Positions 43,454-52,114 of a DNA stretch of 64,000 bases are shown here, piece by piece. Positions within the stretch are counted from its first letter, which is position 1. Each line of letters opens with the position of its first letter. The translations under genes were made by a program, and so were the position numbers. This DNA comes from Rheinheimera pacifica (GTDB taxonomy: Bacteria > Pseudomonadota > Gammaproteobacteria > Enterobacterales > Alteromonadaceae): positions 25,339 to 89,338 of the forward strand of contig NZ_JANUEM010000017.1 of NCBI RefSeq assembly GCF_024809855.1, given 5' to 3'. The notes under the pieces were generated by a model. That model did no database searches. It saw nothing but the letters and a program-made list of their open reading frames with translations, and was not told the DNA's origin.

Positions 43454-44152
43454 ATGTCATTATTGGATCAATCTTTAGGCGAGATCGCCACTTCCGTAGC
43501 TGGCGCTACCGCCGTATTTCATCAGCACAAACTGGATTTTTGTTGTGGAGGCCAGCTTAGCCTGCGTGAAGCCCTTGCCAAACGGCAGTTGCCAACAGAC
43601 GATATTGTAAAAGCCCTGCAAACATTGCAGCAGCAACCGACGGAACATATCGATTGGCGCACAGTACCGGTAAAACAGCTGATAGAACATATTTTAACCC
43701 GCTTTCATCAGCGGCATCGCCAGCAGTTGCCAGAGCTGTGTCGCCTGGCGCGCAGAGTTGAACATGTTCATGGTCAGGATCCACAATGCCCAGCAGGCCT
43801 GGCCGATCACCTGGATGATATGTATCAGGAATTAGAGAGCCATATGATGAAGGAAGAGCAAATTCTGTTTCCGATGTTGGCAGGCGGCATCTATCCGGCC
43901 GGGCCCATCAGCGTGATGGAAGAAGAACACCTGCAACATGGCGATGCGCTGGAAAAACTTGACCAACTGACCAATGACATCACGTTGCCGGCAGATGCCT
44001 GCAACACCTGGACCGCCCTGTATATTGGCTTAAAGGAGCTGAAAGAAGATTTAATGCAGCACATTTTACTGGAAAATCATATTTTGTTTGTGCAACCAAG
44101 CAGCGCCATAAAGGATGATCATCGCCAAACATGCTGTGGCAGTTGCCAATAG
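43454..44152 (+). CDS. ytfE: Iron-sulfur cluster repair di-iron protein (RIC/YtfE/NorA)
   Basis: Hemerythrin-like di-iron protein of 232 residues. The N-terminal ScdA-type part (about 1-60) carries the CCGG motif (LDFCCGGQLSL). The hemerythrin domain (about 75-218) has His/Glu ligands in LIEHILTRFHQRHR, MMKEEQILFPML, MEEEHLQHGDALEKL and HILLENHILF. It repairs NO-damaged Fe-S centres or lowers NO-heme load. TCAGGAGT precedes the ATG. Controlled by NorR through two boxes and a sigma-54 promoter. Confidence 0.95.
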   Translation: MSLLDQSLGEIATSVAGATAVFHQHKLDFCCGGQLSLREALAKRQLPTDDIVKALQTLQQQPTEHIDWRTVPVKQLIEHILTRFHQRHRQQLPELCRLARRVEHVHGQDPQCPAGLADHLDDMYQELESHMMKEEQILFPMLAGGIYPAGPISVMEEEHLQHGDALEKLDQLTNDITLPADACNTWTALYIGLKELKEDLMQHILLENHILFVQPSSAIKDDHRQTCCGSCQ

Positions 44153-44308
44153 CAACACATGCAGATTAATTAAGCGCCAGGCATGGAGGCATTGGCGCAT
44201 CCTAACAGCCTTGATCGTCATAGTGTTTTCCAAATCTACTACCAACGATGAATGATTTAAATATACAATTTAGATTGCTTTCAAATATTAAGCAGTTAAA
44301 GCTTTTGC

Positions 44309-44370
44309 CGGAATGCATTGCGTTCCGGCACTGCCACCTTTGGGGTGCGCAGCGCCACAAAGGCAGCCAT
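44309..44370. other. Two tandem hairpins in the ytfE-pirin intergenic region
   Basis: The 336-bp gap (44153-44488) has no ORF. It contains GCCGGAA...TTCCGGC (7-bp stem, about 44309-44331) followed at once by CTGCCACCTTTG...CAAAGGCAG (about 44333-44370). No clean T-run follows. It may be the end of the ytfE transcript or a structured RNA. Confidence 0.4.
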
Positions 44371-44488
44371 ATAAAGCTTCATCTAAAGTTCTAAATCACC
44401 TACCGGCAAACTTGATTTTAAAACCTTTAGTGTCCATTCTGGGCCGAGTAATCTTTAACTTAAGACTGGCAACTAAAGGGCATTGCAA

Positions 44489-45403
44489 ATGAGCATTGAA
44501 ACCGAAAACACCGAACTTGAATGCAATATCAATCAGGGTTGTGACGCTATTGAGTTGATCATACAACCGCGTGAAACCGATTTAGGTGAGTTTAAAGTTA
44601 AGCGCACTTTACCTACCCGACAGCGTAAAATGGTAGGGCCGTGGATATTTTTCGACCACATAGGCCCGGCTGATTTTTCCCCCGACAGCGGTATTAATGT
44701 GCGGCCGCACCCACATATTAACCTGGCAACCGTTACCTACCTGCTAGAAGGTGAAATACTGCACCGCGACTCGCTGGGCAGTTACCAGACTATTACACCC
44801 GGCGATATTAATTTGATGGTGGCAGGCCGCGGTATTACGCACTCAGAGCGTGAACGGCCAGAAGTGCGTAGCAGTGCCCACCGCTTACACGGTTTTCAGC
44901 TTTGGCTGGCACTGCCGGTAAAAGATGAAGAAATTGCCCCGGCGTTTTACCATTACCCAGAACGCGATATTCCGGTAAAAACGGTTAATGGTGTGGCGCT
45001 GCGGGTGCTGATGGGCGAAGCTTATGGCGTGAAGTCGCCGGTAAAGACCTATGCCAATACGCTATATATTGAAGCGCACCTGCAACCTGGCCAATCACTT
45101 ACCCTGCCTGAATGTGAAGAGCGTGCTGTGTATGTTGCCAAAGGCCAATTACAGATGAAAGACAGCTTGGTGCCGGAGTTTAGTATGGTGGTATTTTCTG
45201 CAGCCAAAGGGGTAACTATTACTGCTAATCAGGAAAGCAGAATTGCCATTATTGGCGGCGAAAATGTCGGCCCGCGGTTTATCAACTGGAATTTTATCTC
45301 CAGCTGTAAAGAACGCATAGAACAAGCACGGCAAGATTGGGCTGCAGGGCGTTTTGCTAAAGTAGTGGATGACGACGAAGAGTTTATTCCATTGCCTGAT
45401 TAA
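44489..45403 (+). CDS. Pirin family protein
   Basis: Bicupin protein of 304 residues from ATG 44489 with AAAGGG before it. The N-terminal cupin holds the metal-binding set HPHINLATVTYLLEGEILHRDS and GRGITHSERE. Bacterial pirins act variously as quercetinase-like dioxygenases or as redox partners. A single gene; it marks the exit from the nitrate/NO island. Confidence 0.9.
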   Translation: MSIETENTELECNINQGCDAIELIIQPRETDLGEFKVKRTLPTRQRKMVGPWIFFDHIGPADFSPDSGINVRPHPHINLATVTYLLEGEILHRDSLGSYQTITPGDINLMVAGRGITHSERERPEVRSSAHRLHGFQLWLALPVKDEEIAPAFYHYPERDIPVKTVNGVALRVLMGEAYGVKSPVKTYANTLYIEAHLQPGQSLTLPECEERAVYVAKGQLQMKDSLVPEFSMVVFSAAKGVTITANQESRIAIIGGENVGPRFINWNFISSCKERIEQARQDWAAGRFAKVVDDDEEFIPLPD

Positions 45404-45424
45404 CACCGGGATTAAGCAATGTTA

Positions 45425-45449
45425 CCGCCAGACACGAAGCGTCTGGCGG
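45425..45449. terminator. Hairpin between convergent pirin and Gcr-type genes
   Basis: CCGCCAGAC and GTCTGGCGG form a 9-bp perfect stem around a 7-base loop. No long T-run, but the position between two converging stops fits a shared terminator. Confidence 0.55.
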
Positions 45450-45472
45450 GGGTATTTAGTTAAAAGTTTGTG

Positions 45473-47503
45473 TCAGTGCTTATTGGCGGCTTTGCTGTCA
45501 GCTTTATCGGCTTCAGCCAGTGTTTGGCGTATTATGTCTACCGGAAAAAACACCTGCAAAGGCTGTTGCTTTGCTTGCTCCCAAATACTTTTCAGCAGTA
45601 AACGAAACCGGCTTATTTTAGTGCCACGCGCCCGCAGGGCGATAGTCAGCGCCAGCGTAAAGCTTACCCATAAGTTTACAAAACCAATCATCAGCACAAA
45701 CAGCAGATGCAGCAGAAAATTCAGTATACCGATTTCACCACTGACTGCGCTGTAGCCCAAATTAGCCGACGAAAACGCCACATGACGGATATCTAACGGC
45801 AAACCGGTTAAATATCCCAGATAACCGGTCATGCCCAGTAACACACCAAAGAAAAAATTCCCGGCCAGTGCACCATAGTTATCATGCAGGTAATCGGCAA
45901 AACGCTGGCGGCGGTTGTCAGACAGTAACCGTTTCAGCAGCGGATGATGATATAACCGCAATCTCAGTTCAAGGCAGTTGGCGCGGTTATCAAAAAAACC
46001 GGCAATAATACCGGCACAAAACAGCCAGATACCGGCAATAGCAGCATAAAACAATGCCAGCCCACTAACCGGTGACAATGATTTAAGCTGGTATGCCACC
46101 ATTTCAGTATTCAACAGTGGTGTGCCGGTTATCACTACTGTAAGCAAAGCTATACTGCTGGCCAGCAGGACGGCACTACTGACATTGCCCCACACCGCAG
46201 CCCATTGCGAGCGGTTTACGTCGATCAATAAGCCGGCTAGTTTGCGGTTTACTGCCCTGCCGTTTTCTCCCCGCTCGACTTCCTGTGCAAAGCTGGCGGC
46301 TGTCATCGCCGGTTGTTTGGTAGCAATGGTAAAGTGCAGCATATGTACCAGCACAAAGCCCAGGCCGTAGTTCAGGCTAACCAATAACGATTTATGTAAC
46401 GGGCTAAAGCCCTGGCTTTCAAGATAAATTTTGATCAGCGCCATCAGCGCAATAATAACGCCGGCACCGGCTGCTGAACGCATCAGTGTGAAAAACTCTG
46501 CTCTGGTACGGGTAATATAATGCTCACCATGGCCACTTTTATTAATGGTGATACTTTTTGACAGCATTTGGGTACTGCTGCGCCATAAGGCTGAAATACT
46601 GTTGTGCTCACCACTGGCTTCAACCAGCACCATGAGCATCACCTGTACTTTAACAGGCTGGCTGCCAGCATCACTGGTAAGCACGTCCAGCAGCATGTCG
46701 ATACGGTCCAGCGTTTGTTCCAGCCGCTCCAGCAAATGTGCTACCGATACAGAGCTGCCCACACCGGCTCCCCGCCGCCGTAAGCGCTCTACCTGCTCGC
46801 GTGATTGCTGCATCATTACCTGTAAATGAGCGGTGTCGTGCAATGCCGCATCCGGCTCGCTCAACCGGCGCCGGCCACTTTCTACAAACAGATTCATTTC
46901 GCGGCTTAGCGCTATAAAGGGAGAGTCAATACTGCTAAGGCGCCGGTCCAGCCGCATCAGATCAGGTTCAATTTCTTCAGCCGCAACCCAGATAGCCAGC
47001 ATTTCCAGCGCGTACAAGCTTTCTTCACGAAAATGCGCAGTCATTTTCTGCAATGCACTAGCGCTGCAATGCTGGGCAATTAAACTAAAGCAAGCCAGCA
47101 CATCTTCTTTATTAAGTTTATGCAGCCAGCGGGCGTCACTTTTGCCGTCGCACATTTGCACCAGCACATCAGCAAGATCATTCTGATCCCGCGGAGCCGG
47201 GTTAAAGCGCTCGTAAAGCCGGGAGGCCATTTCGCGTAAAAAACCGGAACGGGAAAACAGGCCCAGGTTAACCAGTGCCGGGTAAATATTTACCTCGCCC
47301 AGCCAGTTAAACAGTACGTTGCCAATCTCTGCACTATGGCGGGGGTTATTTTGCAGAGCGTCGCGTAATTTTGCCGCCCGTTGCGCCGGCTCAGTACCAA
47401 ACTCGCTGTAACTGAGCCAGTTAATTAATGTGCCCAGCAAAGTAACAGGACACGGCTGCGCCGACAGGCTTCTTACCAGCGCCACTGCGCTCAGTGTATC
47501 CAT
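45473..47503 (-). CDS. Gcr/SpecificRecomb-family membrane protein
   Basis: A 676-residue protein of the family annotated site-specific recombinase (Neisseria gcr). The N-terminal half is helical and soluble; the C-terminal half has at least six TM segments (for example AAGAGVIIALMALIKIYL, SVLLASSIALLTVVI, GLALFYAAIAGIWLFCAG). No tyrosine- or serine-recombinase catalytic motif is visible, so the recombinase label is doubtful. GGAGAA precedes the ATG. Confidence 0.8.
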   Translation of the reverse strand: MDTLSAVALVRSLSAQPCPVTLLGTLINWLSYSEFGTEPAQRAAKLRDALQNNPRHSAEIGNVLFNWLGEVNIYPALVNLGLFSRSGFLREMASRLYERFNPAPRDQNDLADVLVQMCDGKSDARWLHKLNKEDVLACFSLIAQHCSASALQKMTAHFREESLYALEMLAIWVAAEEIEPDLMRLDRRLSSIDSPFIALSREMNLFVESGRRRLSEPDAALHDTAHLQVMMQQSREQVERLRRRGAGVGSSVSVAHLLERLEQTLDRIDMLLDVLTSDAGSQPVKVQVMLMVLVEASGEHNSISALWRSSTQMLSKSITINKSGHGEHYITRTRAEFFTLMRSAAGAGVIIALMALIKIYLESQGFSPLHKSLLVSLNYGLGFVLVHMLHFTIATKQPAMTAASFAQEVERGENGRAVNRKLAGLLIDVNRSQWAAVWGNVSSAVLLASSIALLTVVITGTPLLNTEMVAYQLKSLSPVSGLALFYAAIAGIWLFCAGIIAGFFDNRANCLELRLRLYHHPLLKRLLSDNRRQRFADYLHDNYGALAGNFFFGVLLGMTGYLGYLTGLPLDIRHVAFSSANLGYSAVSGEIGILNFLLHLLFVLMIGFVNLWVSFTLALTIALRARGTKISRFRLLLKSIWEQAKQQPLQVFFPVDIIRQTLAEADKADSKAANKH

Positions 47504-47586
47504 GCGTATTCTCCGCAGCTTAAAGATCCGGCGCTGATAATACCCGTATCAGGGTATAAAATACCAGTTTAGCAATGGATGATTAT

Positions 47587-48210
47587 CTAAGGTGAGGCTA
47601 TATACTGTGCCGTTGCAGCGGCAGGGTTTAGTACAGCATCAGGAATATGCACCTGGCCGGTAGCAATAACGGTTTTATGCTGTAAGTGTACAACACGCAC
47701 ATTTACCACTGTACCACCGGCATCCTGCAGTAAGGTGCCTGTCAGTACGTAACGCACATCCTGCGCTGCGTCCAGATAGCGGCCACGGCTTAAGGCAAAA
47801 TCGCCCTGCGCAGTAACACGGATTTGGCGGCCTACTTTAATATCTGCCACAGATACGCCCAGACGTTGCAAATGTACATAAAGATGCTCAGCTAACTGAT
47901 TCCCCAGCGCATTGCTGTTGGTAAGCTGATGATCAAACCAAACCAGTGAACTGATTGCTATTGCCTGCTGCGGTGGCGTGTAGTGCATTGACATCATCAG
48001 TTGTAACGCCAAATCAGCGGCGTAATCGGTCAATGGTTTGGTATTTACCCGTGCGGCAACAGCCGGTAAATAGTTGCCGTTATTGCCTGGCAATATAACC
48101 TGTTCCGGCAACAACTCTGCCGCCGGAGCTGTTTGGCTGCCGGTGTCAGCTAATTGGAACTGACAACCCGATAACAGAACGACTGCACCGCATAAAACTG
48201 ATAATTTCAT
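47587..48210 (-). CDS. FlgO-family lipoprotein (copy 3)
   Basis: Outer-membrane-type lipoprotein of 207 residues with lipobox LLSGC (C16) after a short signal. The FlgO-like core has TDYAADLALQLMMSM, LGNQLAEHLYVHLQRLGV, GDFALSRGRYLD, RYVLTGTLLQ and VNVRVVHLQHKTVIATG. FlgO/FlgP proteins form an outer-membrane flagellar basal ring in Vibrio. No flagellar genes are here, so the role may differ. Last of three tandem paralogues. Confidence 0.82.
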   Translation of the reverse strand: MKLSVLCGAVVLLSGCQFQLADTGSQTAPAAELLPEQVILPGNNGNYLPAVAARVNTKPLTDYAADLALQLMMSMHYTPPQQAIAISSLVWFDHQLTNSNALGNQLAEHLYVHLQRLGVSVADIKVGRQIRVTAQGDFALSRGRYLDAAQDVRYVLTGTLLQDAGGTVVNVRVVHLQHKTVIATGQVHIPDAVLNPAAATAQYIASP

Positions 48211-48280
48211 CGCAACCCTGGCCTGATAAACTATTGATTAAACAGGTATCGGCCACGATACAGGTTTTCTTTAACATTAC

Positions 48281-48919
48281 TTAACCTTGTTTTAGCTGCA
48301 GCTTGTCGTTACCGCTACGCTTAATAATGGCCTGCACTACCGGTTGCGGCATAAAAGTACGGGCAGCTGAAATAACCTGCTTAGAACCAATGTGGATTAA
48401 GCGGGCATTTACCAGCACACCTTGCTTATGGGCCGTCATGGTACCCGTTACTACATACCGTATAGGCAGTTCGCCGCTTAATTCGGTAAAGTCACGACTC
48501 AGGGCAAAATCACCACTGGGTGTTACCCGGATAAAGTCTGTAGCTTTGTAATCCAGCACCGCTACACCAAATTTATGCAGATCATAAATCATGGCTTCAC
48601 TCATGTGATTACTTAACACGCTACCCTGGTCCAGGCCGGTATCTACGAAGGCAAAGTCAGTAACGCCTACCATGCCGCCTTCTTCCATCTGGCGCTGGCC
48701 AGACATAAGCTCGTGCACCAGCGCTCGGGAATATTCGTTCGCTGTCAGCATTGGCTGGTTTTCTGCAGGTAACGCCACTACAGAAGCCAATTGGTAGCTC
48801 GCCGCCGTGTTTAACCGAGCGCCGCGTTCAGAGGTAGTAACCACACTGCTTGGCTGCTCCGGTTGCCTGGCACAGCCAGCCAGCAGTATCAGGCCACCGA
48901 TAATTAACAAGGCTTTCAT
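48281..48919 (-). CDS. FlgO-family lipoprotein (copy 2)
   Basis: Lipoprotein of 212 residues, lipobox LLAGC (C16). The same core as its neighbours: SRALVHELMSGQRQ, VLSNHMSEAMIYDLHKFGVAVLDYKATDF-type region, GDFALSRDFTEL and RYVVTGTMTA. AGGAGAAC precedes the ATG. Its start overlaps the end of the upstream paralogue by 4 bp, and it is followed 70 bp later by copy 3. Confidence 0.84.
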   Translation of the reverse strand: MKALLIIGGLILLAGCARQPEQPSSVVTTSERGARLNTAASYQLASVVALPAENQPMLTANEYSRALVHELMSGQRQMEEGGMVGVTDFAFVDTGLDQGSVLSNHMSEAMIYDLHKFGVAVLDYKATDFIRVTPSGDFALSRDFTELSGELPIRYVVTGTMTAHKQGVLVNARLIHIGSKQVISAARTFMPQPVVQAIIKRSGNDKLQLKQG

Positions 48920-49527
48920 TTTTGTTCTCCTGTAAGGTCCTGCCGGTAGAGTTTGTCACCGCGTTTACCCACCCGCTGCTGGCTCCATAACACATTATTG
49001 GGCACATAACCGCTGGCCGCGGCCAGTACCTGTTTATCTGCAATGCTGATTAGCCTGGCATTAACCAGATAACCGTCTTCCATTGCGCTGTATGTGCCCA
49101 CTAACAGTGTATCGGCATCACTGGCACTTTCTATATCACTAAGCTGGCGTGATAAAGCCTGCTCATGATCTCCCCCCAGCAATACTTGCGCGCGCAAATG
49201 GTAGTCATATACTTTAAGGCCACGCTGACGGGCATGTGCCAGCATGCTCTCGCTAAGCTGATTTGCCAGCTGCTTTTCACCAGCGTCTGCATCTGTCAGC
49301 GACAGTGTGTTCACAGGTAAAAAGGATGCGACAGCAATTTGCGGGGCAACATAGAAAATAGCCTGCTGCTTTGGCAACTGGGCAAATAGACTGTCGGCCA
49401 GTTGCTGAGTGTAGTAATGCAACGGATACTCGCTCAGCGCAGGCTGATTTCTGGATTTAGCAACCGGCACTGCGCTGCTACAACTCAGCAGCAGGCAGGC
49501 CAGTACAGGATAAAATATCGCTTTCAT
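48916..49527 (-). CDS. FlgO-family lipoprotein (copy 1)
   Basis: Lipoprotein of 203 residues from ATG 49527, chosen because GAGGTTGC precedes it and it starts the signal sequence MKAIFYPVLACLLLSC; the longer frame adds 24 residues of non-signal character. Core motifs KQLANQLSESMLAHARQRGLK, DTLLVGTYSAMEDGYLVNARL. First of three paralogues in what looks like one operon. Confidence 0.82.
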   Translation of the reverse strand: MKAIFYPVLACLLLSCSSAVPVAKSRNQPALSEYPLHYYTQQLADSLFAQLPKQQAIFYVAPQIAVASFLPVNTLSLTDADAGEKQLANQLSESMLAHARQRGLKVYDYHLRAQVLLGGDHEQALSRQLSDIESASDADTLLVGTYSAMEDGYLVNARLISIADKQVLAAASGYVPNNVLWSQQRVGKRGDKLYRQDLTGEQK

Positions 49528-49599
49528 ATGCAACCTCGGCAAAATGTCTGCAGAAGTTAAGCAAAATACGCGCCATAAAAAATGGCAACCTTTTGGCAC

Positions 49600-50433
49600 T
49601 CAGATCGCAACGGGCGCTTTAATATGCGGATGCGCCTGATAATTGTGCAGCGTAAAATCAGCAATAGTAAAAGCAAAAATATCTTTTACCGCCGGGTTAA
49701 GCTGCATTTGCGGTAACGGATGAGGCTGGCGCGCCAGTTGGGTGTTCACTTGCTCTAAATGGTTCAGGTACAAATGGGCATCACCAAAGGTATGCACAAA
49801 GTCTCCCGGCTGCAAATCACATACCTGTGCCACCATTAGTGTTAACAGCGCATAACTGGCAATGTTAAACGGCACCCCCAGGAAAATATCGGCACTGCGC
49901 TGGTATAGCTGGCATGACAACTTGCCGTCGTTCACATAAAACTGGAACAGCGTGTGACACGGTGGTAACGCCTGCTTGCCCATGGCGGCATTTTCTTTGG
50001 GCGATACAGAGGTGTCAGGCAGCAGTGCCGGGTTCCAGGCGCTGACTATCAGGCGGCGTGAATCCGGTGTGCGTTTAATATCGGCAATTAGCTGGCTTAT
50101 CTGGTCAATTACCCGGCCATCTGCGGCTTGCCAGCTGCGCCACTGCGCACCATACACCGGCCCCAGCTCGCCTTCTGCCGTGGCCCATTCATCCCATATC
50201 GACACACCATTGTCTTTGAGGTATTCGATATTCGTTTCACCTTTTAAAAACCACAGTAACTCGTGAATAATAGAGCGCAGATGGCATTTTTTAGTAGTCA
50301 CCAGCGGAAAGCCCTGCTGTAAATCAAACCGCATCTGATAACCAAATACACTGATGGTGCCGGTACCGGTGCGATCAGTTTTTTTGTGACCGTGTTCCAG
50401 TAAATGGCGCATTAAATCAAGGTACTGTTTCAT
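49600..50433 (-). CDS. thyA: Thymidylate synthase ThyA
   Basis: Converts dUMP to dTMP with methylenetetrahydrofolate. It has 277 residues, about 13 more than E. coli, from an insert in [12 protein letters not shown] just before the catalytic [10 protein letters not shown] (Cys nucleophile). [19 protein letters not shown] and [10 protein letters not shown] are standard. It overlaps lgt by ATGA, the usual lgt-thyA pair. Confidence 0.97.
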   Translation of the reverse strand: MKQYLDLMRHLLEHGHKKTDRTGTGTISVFGYQMRFDLQQGFPLVTTKKCHLRSIIHELLWFLKGETNIEYLKDNGVSIWDEWATAEGELGPVYGAQWRSWQAADGRVIDQISQLIADIKRTPDSRRLIVSAWNPALLPDTSVSPKENAAMGKQALPPCHTLFQFYVNDGKLSCQLYQRSADIFLGVPFNIASYALLTLMVAQVCDLQPGDFVHTFGDAHLYLNHLEQVNTQLARQPHPLPQMQLNPAVKDIFAFTIADFTLHNYQAHPHIKAPVAI

Positions 50434-51248
50434 ACTTTTACAACCTGTTTAGCCGCTTTGTTGTTATGCACGTAAGCAAAAATAATCAGCCCTGTGCCGG
50501 CAATAATCATCGGTAATGACAGCCACTGCCCCATCGACATACCTGCAGATAACACCCCCAGGTGCGCATCCGGCTCACGGTAAAACTCAACAAAAAACCG
50601 CGCACTACCATAACCGGCAAGAAATAACCCACCCAAAGCCCCTACCGGCGGAGAAAAGCGCCGGTACAGCATAATCAGCACAAACAACACCACACCTTCC
50701 AGCGCAAACTCATATAACTGTGATGGGTGGCGCGGCGCAGGCCCTGCCCCCGGAAACAATACGCCCCATGGCACGTCGGTAGTGCGGCCCCACAATTCAG
50801 CATTAATAAAATTACCTAAGCGGCCTGCTGCCAGGCCAAGTGGAATAAGCGGAGCCACAAAATCGCCCAGTTGCAGATAAGGCTTGTTATTTTTACGGCC
50901 AAACCAGGCCATCGCAACCAGCACCCCTAACAAGCCACCGTGAAATGACATACCGCCAGTCCATATTTTAAATAAATACAACGGCTCCTGCATAAACAGC
51001 TCGAACTGATAAAACAGCACATAGCCAATACGCCCGCCAAGGATCACACCCAAAAAGCCGATAAATAATAAGTCGCTTACCTGCTGCTCAGTCCAGCCGG
51101 ATCCCGGCTTTTTAGCGGCCCGGTTAGCCAGCCTCCAGGCTATAGCAAAAGCAATAAGGTACATTAAACCGTACCAGCGCAGGCTTACCGGGCCAACAGA
51201 AAAGATCACCGGATCTATTTGTGGAAATGTAATATAACTTGCAGACAT
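50430..51248 (-). CDS. lgt: Prolipoprotein diacylglyceryl transferase Lgt
   Basis: Seven-TM inner-membrane enzyme adding diacylglycerol to the lipobox Cys of lipoproteins. It has 272 residues. Signature [14 protein letters not shown], plus [10 protein letters not shown] and HPSQLYE. Directly upstream of thyA with a 4-bp overlap. Confidence 0.96.
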   Translation of the reverse strand: MSASYITFPQIDPVIFSVGPVSLRWYGLMYLIAFAIAWRLANRAAKKPGSGWTEQQVSDLLFIGFLGVILGGRIGYVLFYQFELFMQEPLYLFKIWTGGMSFHGGLLGVLVAMAWFGRKNNKPYLQLGDFVAPLIPLGLAAGRLGNFINAELWGRTTDVPWGVLFPGAGPAPRHPSQLYEFALEGVVLFVLIMLYRRFSPPVGALGGLFLAGYGSARFFVEFYREPDAHLGVLSAGMSMGQWLSLPMIIAGTGLIIFAYVHNNKAAKQVVKV

Positions 51249-51256
51249 AGCTACCC

Positions 51257-52051
51257 TTAACTAAAAATCATTTTTGCGGATACCAACAATAAAAACACAC
51301 CAAATACCCGCTTCATTGCCAGTACCGGCAAGCGCTGGGTCAAACGGGCACCAATAGGTGCCGTAAATACCGATGTCAGTACAATGCCAAATAGCACCGG
51401 CAGATAGATATAACCAATAAAGCCTTGTGACAATTCATAATGCTGCCAGCCAGCGATAACATAGCCCAGAGTACCAAAAACGGCGATAGCAATACCGCTG
51501 GCAGCAGCACAGCCTATAGCACGGCGCATATCGACAGAAAAGTAGTTTAATACCGGTACAAACAGAGCTCCGCCACCAATACCCAGCAAACTGGCAATGC
51601 CGCCCAAAACCGACGAAATCATCATAACAATACCATTATGAGGCAAGGCTCTTTTACCCACAGCCGAGCGCGACCCGAGCATACGTAAGGCCAGCAGCAA
51701 TACCGCAATACCAAAAATAAGCTGCAGTACATCGCCACTGATATTATGTGCCATATAACCAACAAGCCAGGCTCCCATTGCAGAACCCAGCATAATGGTA
51801 CCCGCCAGAGACCAGGGCACATTGCCCCAGCGGTGATGCTCAAACACAGATGCACTGGCGGTAACAATAATGGAAGCCAACGAAGTAGCAATAGCCACCA
51901 GCATGGCATGTTGTGGCGTAACAATCTCAAAAGCCGGTAACAACATTACCAGCACCGGTACAACGATAAGGCCACCGCCAATACCCAGTAAACCGGCAAA
52001 AAAGCCAACCACAGCTCCCAGCACAATTGCGATTAAAACAACAGTAAGCAC
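51257..52051 (-). CDS. TauE/SafE-family permease
   Basis: A 264-residue membrane protein with about eight TM helices in two related halves, each beginning with a glycine-rich [15 protein letters not shown] / [14 protein letters not shown] motif typical of TauE/SafE. The substrate, a sulfur-containing anion or other organic anion, cannot be told. Starts 9 bp upstream of lgt and may be co-transcribed. Confidence 0.88.
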   Translation of the reverse strand: MLTVVLIAIVLGAVVGFFAGLLGIGGGLIVVPVLVMLLPAFEIVTPQHAMLVAIATSLASIIVTASASVFEHHRWGNVPWSLAGTIMLGSAMGAWLVGYMAHNISGDVLQLIFGIAVLLLALRMLGSRSAVGKRALPHNGIVMMISSVLGGIASLLGIGGGALFVPVLNYFSVDMRRAIGCAAASGIAIAVFGTLGYVIAGWQHYELSQGFIGYIYLPVLFGIVLTSVFTAPIGARLTQRLPVLAMKRVFGVFLLLVSAKMIFS

Positions 52052-52114
52052 AGATTTCTCTTTATGTATAATGACGCCGCAGTATAACAGGCTGGCCGGG
52101 TAAAAAGATGGATA

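Noticed and set aside
45473..47503. True site-specific recombinase or integron integrase
   Set aside because: The family name is historical; the protein is largely membrane-embedded and lacks visible Tyr- or Ser-recombinase residues.
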